From Thiotrichaceae bacterium (GTDB lineage: Bacteria; Pseudomonadota; Gammaproteobacteria; Thiotrichales; Thiotrichaceae), in contig WFRR01000143.1 in assembly GCA_015486375.1 (NCBI GenBank), forward strand, positions 1-32,561: 32,561 nt of DNA. Reading direction: 5' to 3'. Below are positions 16,205 through 25,332 of this stretch, in pieces. How positions within the stretch are numbered: position 1 is the first letter of the stretch; every line of letters begins with the position of its first letter. The position numbers were made by a program, and so were the translations under genes. Under the pieces are notes generated by a model. It searched no databases, had not been told where the DNA came from, and worked only from the letters and a program-made list of their open reading frames with translations.

Positions 16205-16342
16205 AATAGATCACGTGTGAAGCATAGAAAACCCTCGAATACTAACCAAGCCGCTACGGTTAAGCAATATCAGATCAACTATTTAAGTCAAAATCATGTT
16301 AGCATCGCGCCAAAATCCACTAGTCAGGCTATTTATAACCCT

Positions 16343-17365
16343 ATGAATGATCTACATATCTTAATTCCCAGTCTCTTATCGCCTCTCACACTTTGGCACA
16401 AGGATTTTTTATTCACGCCTGAGTCATCCTTGCTCTCTTCATTATTAGCTCATGCAGATTACAAAAAACAAGGCTATACAGGTTTAGATCGTTCACTGTT
16501 TAGCTTATTGAATTACCCAGAGCAGCAAGAACTACCCAGTGCCTATTATCGTTATCAACTGGATTTTACCGAATTACCGACCAGCGCAATTATGTGTGCA
16601 GACCCTGTACATTTAGATGTTGGTATTGATGAAATTATCTTAAGCCCAGAACCCATTAATGATTTATCACCTGCCGAATATACAGAACTTGTAGAAAACC
16701 TAAATCAACATTTTGCCCAAGATAATTGGTATTTTGTCGTGGCAAAATCAGGACATTGTTATTTGCAATATCAAGATAATGAACAGATTCAAACCACCGC
16801 TTTAGATGCTGTACGCGGTAAAAGCATTTTTAATTATTTACCCCAATCCGAAAATTTAAATTGGCACAGCCTGCAAAATGAAATTCAGATGTTGTTACAC
16901 ATGACTTCCTTAAATCAAAGTCGAGAAATAGCAGGGCAACGAGCAATTAATAGTTTATGGTTTTGGGGCGCAGCTCAAGCACAAACACTACAACATAATA
17001 TCAACGCAATTTGGGGTGGTGGCGTAGCCGCTCAAATCGTAGCAAAAGCAGCAAAAATATCACATTATAAAAAGGTAGATGATTATTCTGATTTAAGTTC
17101 AGGACAACATATTGTTGTATTTGATCAGCTTGTTTCAGTCGCTCTTGATGATCAATATTCACACTGGCAAACGATTCTTAATGATTTAGAAAATAAGCAA
17201 TTAATCCCTCTGCTGCAATCTGCTAAAAAACAGAAAAAAACCGTCCATATTCATGATTGCAATGGACATACCTTTACAGTTCGCCCCCCTAAACGACAAT
17301 GGAAGTTTTGGCAAAAATCTGTGATTGAACTACACAGCTTAGCTAAGAAAATACAGGATAAGTAA
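16343..17365 (+). CDS. Conserved recJ-linked protein (COG4255 / phosphoglycerate mutase-like annotation)
   Basis: The open frame extends back to 16073, but the part before 16343 lies over queD on the other strand and does not look coding, so I take ATG 16343 (340 residues). The start MNDLHILIPSLLSPL resembles soluble proteins encoded beside recJ in beta- and gammaproteobacteria, often annotated as COG4255 or, loosely, 2,3-bisphosphoglycerate-independent phosphoglycerate mutase. Recognisable blocks are MCADPVHLDVGIDEIIL (about 95-112) and INSLWFWGAAQ (about 205). No signal peptide or membrane helix is present. The metal-binding motifs of a true mutase are not obvious, so the enzymatic annotation is doubtful. 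The stop is 2 bp before recJ, so the two are co-transcribed. No strong ribosome site was seen. Confidence 0.75.
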   Translation: MNDLHILIPSLLSPLTLWHKDFLFTPESSLLSSLLAHADYKKQGYTGLDRSLFSLLNYPEQQELPSAYYRYQLDFTELPTSAIMCADPVHLDVGIDEIILSPEPINDLSPAEYTELVENLNQHFAQDNWYFVVAKSGHCYLQYQDNEQIQTTALDAVRGKSIFNYLPQSENLNWHSLQNEIQMLLHMTSLNQSREIAGQRAINSLWFWGAAQAQTLQHNINAIWGGGVAAQIVAKAAKISHYKKVDDYSDLSSGQHIVVFDQLVSVALDDQYSHWQTILNDLENKQLIPLLQSAKKQKKTVHIHDCNGHTFTVRPPKRQWKFWQKSVIELHSLAKKIQDK

Positions 17366-17367
17366 TT

Positions 17368-19086
17368 ATGCAACTCAAACGCCGTGAAGTAACAGGAAAA
17401 CTGTTACAACAAGAAACCCAATTAGACCCCTTAATTGCACGAGTATTTGCTGCACGCGGGATTAATTCCGAAGCCGAATTACAGTGTGATTTATGCCAGT
17501 TACATCCTATATCTCAATTACTCAATGTTGAAAAAGGTGCAGCCTTAATTGCAGAGGTAATGCATAAACAGCAACAAATTTTAGTCATTGGTGATTTTGA
17601 TGCAGACGGCGCAACTTCCACTGCATTGATATTACGAGCGATGCATTTAATGGATTATCAAAAAATTGATTTTTTAGTGCCTAATCGCTTTGAGTATGGC
17701 TATGGACTTAGCCCTGAAATTGTTGAAGAAGCGGAGCGATTTAAACCGCAGTTAATTATTACAGTTGATAATGGTATTTCTAGTTTTGAAGGGGTTGCAG
17801 CCGCGAAAGCAAAGGGCTGGCAAGTATTAGTTACCGATCATCATTTACCTGCTAATACCGTACCCGATGCCGATGTCATCGTAAATCCTAATCAAGAAGG
17901 GGATGAGTTTCCCTCGAAAAATTTAGCAGGGGTTGGAGTAAGTTTTTATGTGGTCTTAGCCTTAAAAAAGGCTTTGCACAGCCTAGGTTGGTTTAATCAA
18001 CAGGGGATTGAACCACCTAATTTAACTAGCTTATTGGATTTAGTCGCTTTAGGTACGGTTGCGGATGTCGTGCCATTAGATCGTAATAATCGTATTTTAG
18101 TCGAGAAAGGTTTACGTAATATTCGGCAAGGACATTGTTGTTTAGGTATTAATGCTTTATTTAATATTGCAGGTAAAAATGCTCGACGCGCTGTGGCAAG
18201 CGATCTAGGTTTTACCTGTGGTCCTCGGCTAAATGCTGCGGGACGTTTGGATGATATGAGTATCGGCATCGAATGTTTATTAACTGACGATAATTATATC
18301 GCGCAACAAGCTGCAGCGGCTTTAGATACTTATAATCGTGATCGACGTGAAATCGAAGAAGATATGAAAGAGCAGGCGTTGGAGTTATTAGAAGAAATGG
18401 ACTTAGCTTCTGAAAAAAATATTCCTGCTATTTTCTGTTTATATAATGAAGATTGGCATCAAGGCGTTATTGGCATTTTAGCAGCAAGAATTAAAGAACA
18501 GTTTAATCGCCCTGTGATTGTGTTTGCTGATGGTGACGAAGATGAAATAAAAGGTTCAGCGCGATCAATTAAAGGTTTACATATTCGAGACTTATTAGAT
18601 GAAGTTGCAACACAATCTCCTCAGTTATTAAATAAATTTGGTGGTCATGCCATGGCGGCTGGCTTAAGTTTATATAAAAAAGATTTAGCTTTATTCACCA
18701 CAAAAATAAATAAAGTAGTCTTAAAAAATTGTGATGATGAAACTTTTACGGAAATACTTTATAGCGATGGTGAGTTATCTGTACAGGACTTTAATTTAAC
18801 CATAGCTGAACAATTACGAAATGCTGCACCGTGGGGGCAACAGTTTCCAGAACCTCTATTTGATGGTTCATTTGAGATTATGCAAAAACAAGTTCTTAAA
18901 CAAAAACATCTGCGTTTATTACTGAAACCTGAACAGGGGCAGAATACAGTTTCTGCAATTGCCTTTAATACTGATGTAATTAATTGGCCTGAGCAAGGTG
19001 AAAATGTGGATCTATTATATCAATTCGATGTAAATGAATTTCGGGGTAAATTAAGTCCACAATTAATTGTTCGTAAACGAATTTAA
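17368..19086 (+). CDS. recJ: RecJ single-stranded-DNA-specific 5'-3' exonuclease
   Basis: The 572-residue protein has the DHH phosphoesterase motifs in order: VIGDFDADGATSTALILRA (about 73-91), TVDNGIS, VTDHHLP (Asp-His-His), GTVADVVPL, then the DHHA1-type GGHAMAAGLSL (about 430-440) and a C-terminal OB-fold region. RecJ degrades single-stranded DNA with a 5' end in recombination, mismatch and base-excision repair. The length matches the Escherichia coli enzyme (about 577). A GGAT ribosome site lies in the short gap after the upstream gene. The N-terminus is normal and all motifs are intact. Confidence 0.96.
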   Translation: MQLKRREVTGKLLQQETQLDPLIARVFAARGINSEAELQCDLCQLHPISQLLNVEKGAALIAEVMHKQQQILVIGDFDADGATSTALILRAMHLMDYQKIDFLVPNRFEYGYGLSPEIVEEAERFKPQLIITVDNGISSFEGVAAAKAKGWQVLVTDHHLPANTVPDADVIVNPNQEGDEFPSKNLAGVGVSFYVVLALKKALHSLGWFNQQGIEPPNLTSLLDLVALGTVADVVPLDRNNRILVEKGLRNIRQGHCCLGINALFNIAGKNARRAVASDLGFTCGPRLNAAGRLDDMSIGIECLLTDDNYIAQQAAAALDTYNRDRREIEEDMKEQALELLEEMDLASEKNIPAIFCLYNEDWHQGVIGILAARIKEQFNRPVIVFADGDEDEIKGSARSIKGLHIRDLLDEVATQSPQLLNKFGGHAMAAGLSLYKKDLALFTTKINKVVLKNCDDETFTEILYSDGELSVQDFNLTIAEQLRNAAPWGQQFPEPLFDGSFEIMQKQVLKQKHLRLLLKPEQGQNTVSAIAFNTDVINWPEQGENVDLLYQFDVNEFRGKLSPQLIVRKRI

Positions 19087-19194
19087 TTGTTTATTAATAT
19101 CTTTCTATGATTAAATTTCCTACCGTTAGTCGTCTATCTTTTTTACATAAAAAATCCTTATGTTACCTTTATTTTCATAATTTGGTGAATTCTT

Positions 19195-20172
19195 ATGCTA
19201 AAAATTGGTCAGTATAAATTAGTAAACAATTTATTACTTGCCCCTATGGCAGGTATTACAGATTACCCTTTTCGTAAGCTCTGTCGTTCTTTTGGTGCAG
19301 GCTTGACAACCTCGGAAATGGTGACCTCAGATACTCGTTTATGGAAGAGTAATAAATCGCGAACTCGGTTAATTCATCATCAGAGCGATGATTTTATTAA
19401 CAGTATACAAATCGCAGGTTATGAACCTGCGATGATGGCGAATGCAGCACAAGCGTGCGTTGATTTGGGCGCACAACTCATTGATATTAATATGGGTTGT
19501 CCTGCTAAAAAAGTCTGTAATAAGGCCTCAGGTTCGGCACTTTTGCGTGATGAAAGCCGTGTCAAGGATATTTTATCAGCAGTCGTGTCAACTGTATCTG
19601 TACCTGTAACGTTAAAATTCAGAACGGGTTGGTCGCCTGAATTAAGAAATGCGATAACAATTGCAAAGATAGCGGAAGAAGTTGGAATTTCTGCTATTAC
19701 GCTTCATGGTCGAAGCAAGCAAGATATGTATAAAGGATTTGCTGAATACGAGACCATTCGGCATGTAAAAGCATCCATTCAGATTCCCGTTATTGCTAAT
19801 GGCGATGTTCAATCTGAAAATGATGTTGCTTTTATATTACGTTACACCAAAGCAAATGGAATTATGCTGGGTAGAGCGAGCTGGGGACAACCCTGGATCT
19901 TTGAGCAACTGTCGCATTATCTAAAAACAGGTGAGCAATTAAATTCACCATCACTCGAAGAACGTTTAGGGATTGTGTTAAAACATGTTAAAGATATACA
20001 TCAGTTTTATGGAAATAAAATGGGTGTACGAATTGCTAGGAAGCACATAGGGTGGTATCTGGATCGAATAACTTCAGAGACTCGCTTTAAAAAAAGGATT
20101 TTTGCAATCACGAACCCTGATAAACAACTGTATGAGATTGAAAAAGTATTTTTTCATTTCATGTACTCATAA
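19195..20172 (+). CDS. dusB: DusB tRNA-dihydrouridine synthase
   Basis: The 325-residue flavoprotein has the Dus signatures: APMAGITDYPFRKLC (FMN-binding loop, 16-30), INMGCPAKKVCNKASGSALL with catalytic Cys102, LHGRSKQDMYKG and VIANGDVQSENDV. It reduces uridines in the D-loop of tRNA using FMN and NADPH. The length matches DusB (about 321 in Escherichia coli), and the gene is followed 26 bp later by fis, the conserved gammaproteobacterial arrangement. An unusual extra Cys108 follows the catalytic motif. The 108-bp gap before it may hold its promoter; no clear boxes were fixed. Confidence 0.95.
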   Translation: MLKIGQYKLVNNLLLAPMAGITDYPFRKLCRSFGAGLTTSEMVTSDTRLWKSNKSRTRLIHHQSDDFINSIQIAGYEPAMMANAAQACVDLGAQLIDINMGCPAKKVCNKASGSALLRDESRVKDILSAVVSTVSVPVTLKFRTGWSPELRNAITIAKIAEEVGISAITLHGRSKQDMYKGFAEYETIRHVKASIQIPVIANGDVQSENDVAFILRYTKANGIMLGRASWGQPWIFEQLSHYLKTGEQLNSPSLEERLGIVLKHVKDIHQFYGNKMGVRIARKHIGWYLDRITSETRFKKRIFAITNPDKQLYEIEKVFFHFMYS

Positions 20173-20198
20173 CTTTAATAAAATAGGTTGCATAAATA

Positions 20199-20459
20199 AT
20201 GAAAATGACAACACCACATGCTAGAAATTTACAAACATCACTTTCTGAAACAGTTGATACTGTTATGAGAGAATATCTCGATGTATTAGGTGAACACGAA
20301 GCTTCTAATATCTATCGCTTAGTCATGGACGAAGTAGAACGTCCACTAATGGATGTAATGATGGAATATACAAGAGGCAATCAATCTAAGGCTGCTAAGT
20401 ACTTAGGAATTAATCGTGCCACTTTACGTACTAAATTAAAGCGTTATGACTTAATCTAG
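20199..20459 (+). CDS. fis: Fis nucleoid-associated DNA-binding protein
   Basis: The 86-residue protein carries the Fis helix-turn-helix at its C-terminus (MMEYTRGNQSKAAKYLGINR, then ATLRTKLKRYDLI) and the dimerisation helices before it (VMREYLDVLGEHEASNIYRL, VMDEVERPLMDV). Fis bends DNA, shapes the nucleoid and controls rRNA and many growth genes. It is a little shorter at the N-terminus than the Escherichia coli protein (98). It forms an operon with dusB and is closed by a strong terminator at 20488-20513. The dusB-fis pair is the best taxonomic clue to Gammaproteobacteria in the window. Confidence 0.95.
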   Translation: MKMTTPHARNLQTSLSETVDTVMREYLDVLGEHEASNIYRLVMDEVERPLMDVMMEYTRGNQSKAAKYLGINRATLRTKLKRYDLI

Positions 20460-20487
20460 TCTTTAGATAAGTTATAAAACACAATGG

Positions 20488-20513
20488 CAAGCTCTTCGGA
20501 GCTTGTTTTTGTT
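20488..20513 (+). terminator. Rho-independent terminator after dusB-fis
   Basis: A perfect 7-bp stem CAAGCTC / GAGCTTG encloses the very stable TTCG loop and is followed by TTTTTG. It lies 28 bp after the fis stop and touches the stop codon of the convergent gene at 20512. Confidence 0.92.
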
Positions 20514-21111
20514 ATACCTTCCTATTTAATTTCGTAGAAATGTAAATAAATATTAATAACAAACTCAGTATAGTCATATAAATTATACTAAATTTATAAA
20601 AATAATCGATAGGAAATAACTGTGTTAAACGACTTTCAGGGTAAAATATCCACGTATTGTTAGTAAAAAATAGCTTATGAAGCGAATGAAATAGATAAAT
20701 AAATTCTTCCGATAAAACCAAACATAACAATAATAAAATACTAGCAAAGCCTAAATAAACCATTTTAGTAAGTAAATTATTAATATTTAGGTAAAACATA
20801 GCGATAAGAAAAATACAGATATTAATTATACAACTAAATACTAGTACCTTATCATTAAAAGAAAATAATATTTTTACATCTAATAAATGTCGTTTTTCAT
20901 AAACATTTAAATAGTTAACATTAAATAAACCATAATAGTGTTGATCTAAGAGATAATCAATCGTCTCTCTTTGCCATGTAGAATGCTGAACAAAATCAGT
21001 ATAATTATATAATAATATCACCCATATCGTACAACATAAGCAAAAAAGGCAAAAAAAACTAATTGAATAATAAAGTATTTCTGTTAAAAACCGTTGCTTA
21101 ATTCGCTCCAT
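20512..21111 (-). CDS. DUF1461 / Lit-like integral membrane protein
   Basis: The 199-residue protein has about five membrane helices. It resembles the DUF1461 (TIGR01906, Lit) family: an N-terminal helix, an outer loop with YYGLFNVNYLNVYEKRHLLD and VKILF, and the signature FHSLHKLFFTNNTWIFYPES followed by RLTQLFPIDYFYK near the end. In Firmicutes, Lit moves an acyl chain within lipoproteins to make lyso-form lipoproteins; the role of distant gammaproteobacterial relatives is not known to me. Its start lies inside the end of the Calx-beta gene (28-bp overlap), so the two are translationally linked. A lipoprotein cytochrome is encoded just upstream of that pair. AT content is higher than in its neighbours. 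Confidence 0.65.
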   Translation of the reverse strand: MERIKQRFLTEILYYSISFFCLFCLCCTIWVILLYNYTDFVQHSTWQRETIDYLLDQHYYGLFNVNYLNVYEKRHLLDVKILFSFNDKVLVFSCIINICIFLIAMFYLNINNLLTKMVYLGFASILLLLCLVLSEEFIYLFHSLHKLFFTNNTWIFYPESRLTQLFPIDYFYKFSIIYMTILSLLLIFIYISTKLNRKV

Positions 21112-22658
21112 GCTACTGTCTGTGTGTAATCGGCAATATTATCACCACTGGTATCGGTATCAATCGTAACAGAAGTATTGCTATTCACTGTTACAGTAAT
21201 ATTCATAGTAGCATCTTGACGTTGAATGGTGAATTTTCCCTCATAAGGATAACTATCAGCAGGGTGGATTTTTAGAGTATTCACAATCTCTGTACTATAC
21301 GTACCATTATTGGAACTATTACTTAAAGTTAGTGTGCTGGTATAGGTCTGAATTTTACGCTCATCCGAAAGTTGCTCTGTAACAACTTGTGTACTCAAAT
21401 TGCTAAAAGCATAATTAATTCCTGCACTGCTTAATTGTAAATTACTGGATGTAATCGCTAATACATCATCACCCGTATCTGTTAGTGTAGTTTCAGTACC
21501 TAATAAACCATTAAAATTACTATCTGTTGTTCCATCATTAACCGCTAGATTTGTTAATGTTACAGCGGTATTTGTAATTGTGCCATTAACACTGCTGATA
21601 TTAAGATTATAAGCTCCCGTGGAACTTGTTGTTCCATCTTGACAAGCATTTGTGGTAATTAACAAATTATCACCTGCACTTGAATACAGATTATCTGCAT
21701 TATTATCTGTCACTGTATATTCAAAAGTGCCACTGCTTGGGCAGTCCAATATTCGACTATTAAGGTTAAGTGCAAGCGTGAATGCAATGGGATCTTTTAA
21801 CAGATCAGGTTGATCTAATAAAGTTTGTACACTTAACATAGCAGGAATACCTGCTAACATTGTTTTAGTTAGACTTCTTGCAATCGCTTGAGTGTTATCT
21901 ACAGCAGCAAAATCATCATTTAAAATTGTATGAGTTGCAACAACTTCAGTAATATCTGTCGGAAATATTCCTCCAAGAGGGTTGCTTAAGACTAAATCAA
22001 AGGTTTCATTATTTTCTTGACTACTATCACCTAAAATAGGCACGGCAATTAAGGTCTTAGTTTCTCCTGCTGCAATAGTGGCTGTACCTGATACGGTAGT
22101 ATAATCTTGTCCCGCTACTGCAGTACCGTCACGGGTTCGATAATCTACAGAAGCATTAACACTTAATGCTTCTCCTAGTTCTAAAAGAAAGTAGTTGGTG
22201 AGATTACTATTCGTTTCACTAAAGCTGGTTTTAATATCATCATTTAAAATCGTATGCGTCACGCTCAATTCTGATATACCTTCTGGAAATATTCCCCCCG
22301 AAGGGTTTGTGAGCAATAATGAAAACGTTTCATCGCCTTCAACAGTAGTATCACCAATAATTTCGACGGGAATCAATACACTACTTTTTCCTGCATCAAT
22401 GCTAATTATTCCAGATTTAGTAATATAATCACTGCCTGCTAAGGCTGTGCCATTTTTGGTTTGATAACTGACTGTTGCATCAACACTTAAGGGAGTACTT
22501 AAGGCTACTTTGAAGTAATTAATATGGTTACTTGTGCCTTCATAAAAACTGCTCTTAGCTACATTAGCTGCAACTACGGATATATTATTTATTGATATAA
22601 AAATTAGTACATAAACATATATCCATCGTCTTTTAAAAGTATTAAACATTATTTTCAT
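21084..22658 (-). CDS. Secreted protein with two Calx-beta domains
   Basis: The 524-residue protein has an N-terminal export signal (hydrophobic segment about 13-31 after Lys/Arg residues). Two tandem Calx-beta domains follow: about 36-142 (SYQTKNGTALAGSDYITKSG ... DETFSLLLTNPSGG ... HTILNDD) and about 143-252 (DYRTRDGTAVAGQDYTTVSG ... HTILNDD). Calx-beta domains are beta-sandwiches that often bind calcium in surface proteins. Residues 253-524 are Thr/Ser/Asn-rich and beta-like, with no family I recognise; no membrane anchor is seen at the C-terminus. The first domain is clearly related to the Calx-beta domain of the cytochrome lipoprotein encoded upstream. The gene overlaps the DUF1461 gene, so a joint function at the cell surface is likely but unspecified. 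Confidence 0.82.
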   Translation of the reverse strand: MKIMFNTFKRRWIYVYVLIFISINNISVVAANVAKSSFYEGTSNHINYFKVALSTPLSVDATVSYQTKNGTALAGSDYITKSGIISIDAGKSSVLIPVEIIGDTTVEGDETFSLLLTNPSGGIFPEGISELSVTHTILNDDIKTSFSETNSNLTNYFLLELGEALSVNASVDYRTRDGTAVAGQDYTTVSGTATIAAGETKTLIAVPILGDSSQENNETFDLVLSNPLGGIFPTDITEVVATHTILNDDFAAVDNTQAIARSLTKTMLAGIPAMLSVQTLLDQPDLLKDPIAFTLALNLNSRILDCPSSGTFEYTVTDNNADNLYSSAGDNLLITTNACQDGTTSSTGAYNLNISSVNGTITNTAVTLTNLAVNDGTTDSNFNGLLGTETTLTDTGDDVLAITSSNLQLSSAGINYAFSNLSTQVVTEQLSDERKIQTYTSTLTLSNSSNNGTYSTEIVNTLKIHPADSYPYEGKFTIQRQDATMNITVTVNSNTSVTIDTDTSGDNIADYTQTVAWSELSNGF

Positions 22659-22860
22659 TCACATTCATAAAAACCTGTAGTACTAGCTGTATGATCTTTC
22701 TCATAATTCAATACCCATCCACTATTTTTTCAATATTATAAAAATTAACTAAAAACAAGCTACATTTTTCTAAAATCACTGTTATGACGATACTCATCAG
22801 AGATAATATACCGAATAAGGATAAATTCTTAACGAATATATAAACTATACTCTACCGCAT

Positions 22861-22893
22861 AAACATCAATCCCTACTAAGGGAATTGATGTTT
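22861..22893 (-). terminator. Hairpin downstream of the nine-haem cytochrome gene
   Basis: AAACATCAATCCC pairs with GGGAATTGATGTTT (one bulged base) around a short loop. It lies 10 bp after the stop of the cytochrome gene. On the minus strand the stem ends in GATGTTT, a weak T-tract, so it is a probable terminator or a 3' stabilising hairpin. Confidence 0.6.
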
Positions 22894-22902
22894 ATTGCCA
22901 GA

Positions 22903-25125
22903 TTAATCTTCAGTTGGCCCATTGTGACAGTCATAACAACCGATTTGATGTTTTGCTTGGAAGGTTTTTCCACCATAAACATTAAATTGTCGTGTGGCTT
23001 TAACCTCACTTAATGGACTACCTCTGAAATCACTGCCATGACAAGTGGCACAAGATGCCAGCATACTGTTATTATCTTCAACAATATCACCATGACGATT
23101 TACCCAGTCGATATCCGTTGCATGCATTCCGTGTGGACCACCATTAATCGTTTGTGGGACAGGATTATGACAACTTGAACACTCCGAAATTGTACCTTCA
23201 TGGCCTTGTAAAGCAACGCTGTATACATTGTCATTCGGCTTACCACTGGGGAAAATAGCGTGGGTTGAACCATGACAGGCTTCACACTGTAAACCACCAT
23301 GCCCTGTACTGAAACGGAATAGACTTTTACCTGCACTAGGCGTATCTGCATTAGTTGCAAAACGTTGATCTGTTACGGTCTTTAAATTGCCATTGGTATC
23401 TAATGCATTCGTATCACGTTGTCCATCATGGTGACAACTTTGACAATCGGGTTCATCTAACCAACCTGACCGCTTAAAGCTTCCGACCTCAGACAAATTA
23501 CCATGACAGCTTTGACAAGAAATATTATCGTGTCCACTGGAATCTTTAGATTGTCCCATTGCCCCACGTAAACATTGAGTTTTATTACCTGGATGACAAA
23601 GATAACAAGAAGTACGATCATTAATACTATCCAGTCTTTTACCACTCGTGGGTTCGGCGACAGAAGCATGTTTACTATGTATCGCTTGGGTTAAGGGTGG
23701 AATACCTGTAATCCCTGTTCCTGGTAATGCGTTTGAGGCGTGACAACCTGCACATAAAATTGCTGTACCTTCATCTGCGGTTGCCAATAACCCATTAGCA
23801 TTATAACCCTTGGTATCTAAAGCTTGGCGATAAGTAGATGAACTACTGTGTTTTTCATCATGTAAACGGAGAATATTACGACGAAAATCCTTTTCAGGGT
23901 TAGGGTCAAATAACCAACCTTGTGCAGGTTCTGCATCTGCTGCAAAGTTTAATGACGTGCTAGAGGCATGACAAAGTTTACAGTCCATCTCATCACTAAC
24001 AGGGGTAACAATATCTGCACTGGCTAATACATTACCTGACGCATCTTTAGCAACCACTTTAACCATTGGATAAGCATTGGTTTCACCATTATCATCAATG
24101 GGAATACGAGGAATACCTGTTGCTTCAAACCATTGTTCTTTGGTGTTAAATGCCATCGCTTGAGGAACAGCCGAGGCAGTTTTATTACCTGTTAAACCCG
24201 TATTTTCAGCAAGATCAACCCCAAATAAGCTTTTTTCATGATCCCAAAAATTACTGTATTTAGCACTATCGGTAGAAATTGAACCTGAAGTATCCGCAAT
24301 CGCTTCATAAGTTAAATTTACACCCGATGTGAGTAATTTACCGTCATGAATCAGTTGAGCATTGACATTATTGAATGGGGGTAAAATAGAAAATACAGAA
24401 AAATCACTGTCTAAACAGTGCATTCCCAAATCATTCCAAGCCGTTAATTGATAGCCTGTATTGCTCTGTCCACCCGTTGTTGTAGAGTCAGAAGTATCGC
24501 CATCAGTAATGGTATGAGCTACCACAATTTCAGTGACACCTGTTGGAAAACGCGCACCAATGGGATTAGTTAATACCAAAAAGAACTCTTCCGCAGATTC
24601 AGTTTGTGTATCCGCAATAATTTCTATACCAATTAATGTTTGTGTCTTTCCCTTTCGAATAACTGCAACCCCAGATTTAAAGAGGTAATCTTTTCCTGCT
24701 TTAGCTGAGCCATTACGCGTCTGATAAGACACACTTATATCAATAGAGGAGGCTGTATTTATACTTAAACGAAAGTAGTTGATGTGGTTTTTTGACCCTT
24801 CAGAGGTATTAGAATTAATATCATCTTGATCATTATCCGTAGCATTTTGATCATTGTCCTTGTCATCTTTATCGTTATCGTCATTCTTATCTTTGTCGTC
24901 TTTATCATCATCATCCTTGTCGTCTTTATCATCACCCCGCGAAACCAATTTTCTTGACAATGGACTTGAAGTATCAAGAGAAATAAGAGGTAAACTCTCA
25001 TTCTGAGATTCAGTCGTTTGTTGATCTTCATCATTAAAACTATTACTGCCTCCGCCACCACATGAGGCAATCAATAACCCCATTAATCCAATAAAAAGTA
25101 TCCTTGTTAAACTTCTTAACCTCAT
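22903..25125 (-). CDS. Lipoprotein fusing a Calx-beta domain to a nine-haem cytochrome c
   Basis: The 740-residue protein starts with a lipoprotein signal (lipobox IASC, Cys22, then Gly4). Residues about 60-105 form an extremely Asp/Lys/Asn-rich linker (DDKDDKDDDDKDDKDKNDD), followed by a Calx-beta domain (about 110-210; SYQTRNGSAKAGKDYLFKSG). A region with TAWNDLGMHCLDSDFSVFS follows, and then nine CXXCH haem motifs between residues about 382 and 734: CKLCH, CAGCH, CYLCH, CQSCH, CQSCH, CEACH, CSSCH, CATCH, CYDCH. It is therefore an envelope-anchored multihaem electron carrier, perhaps in sulfur, nitrogen or metal electron transfer; no catalytic partner gene is adjacent. The AGGAGC ribosome site upstream supports the start. 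The Calx-beta domain is homologous to those in the downstream secreted protein, which suggests a shared scaffold. Confidence 0.9.
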   Translation of the reverse strand: MRLRSLTRILFIGLMGLLIASCGGGGSNSFNDEDQQTTESQNESLPLISLDTSSPLSRKLVSRGDDKDDKDDDDKDDKDKNDDNDKDDKDNDQNATDNDQDDINSNTSEGSKNHINYFRLSINTASSIDISVSYQTRNGSAKAGKDYLFKSGVAVIRKGKTQTLIGIEIIADTQTESAEEFFLVLTNPIGARFPTGVTEIVVAHTITDGDTSDSTTTGGQSNTGYQLTAWNDLGMHCLDSDFSVFSILPPFNNVNAQLIHDGKLLTSGVNLTYEAIADTSGSISTDSAKYSNFWDHEKSLFGVDLAENTGLTGNKTASAVPQAMAFNTKEQWFEATGIPRIPIDDNGETNAYPMVKVVAKDASGNVLASADIVTPVSDEMDCKLCHASSTSLNFAADAEPAQGWLFDPNPEKDFRRNILRLHDEKHSSSSTYRQALDTKGYNANGLLATADEGTAILCAGCHASNALPGTGITGIPPLTQAIHSKHASVAEPTSGKRLDSINDRTSCYLCHPGNKTQCLRGAMGQSKDSSGHDNISCQSCHGNLSEVGSFKRSGWLDEPDCQSCHHDGQRDTNALDTNGNLKTVTDQRFATNADTPSAGKSLFRFSTGHGGLQCEACHGSTHAIFPSGKPNDNVYSVALQGHEGTISECSSCHNPVPQTINGGPHGMHATDIDWVNRHGDIVEDNNSMLASCATCHGSDFRGSPLSEVKATRQFNVYGGKTFQAKHQIGCYDCHNGPTED

Positions 25126-25256
25126 TATTACTGCTCCTAATAGTTAGCTCGACACCATATCTTTGTGAGTTGTCACGATGCTCAAACGAATGTTTGTGCT
25201 TAAATATAATAAAGGTTTAAACTTAAGAAATGATTACGTCCATCAAAAAACGGTAG

Positions 25257-25292
25257 TGCTTGGTTAGGGACTACCAAGCGTTGGGTTATTGG
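25257..25292. repeat. REP-like palindromic repeat (copy 2)
   Basis: CTTGGT-TAGGGACT-ACCAAG is a perfect stem-loop, followed by CGTTGGGTTATTG. It is related to 837-890. It lies between the stop of the ArsC/Spx-like gene and the start of the cytochrome gene, where it could also act as a weak terminator. Confidence 0.5.
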
Positions 25293-25332
25293 GGTTTTTG
25301 AACTATTTGAGCAATACGCAGATGAAAAACGA

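Noticed and set aside
16073-16342. N-terminal extension of the recJ-linked gene
   Set aside because: It lies over queD on the opposite strand, has no plausible start or domain, and the frame has a good family-like start at 16343.
22195-24765. Open frames opposite to or shifted within the Calx-beta and cytochrome genes
   Set aside because: They arise from repetitive codon patterns of the real genes; the real frames contain signal peptides, Calx-beta domains and haem motifs.
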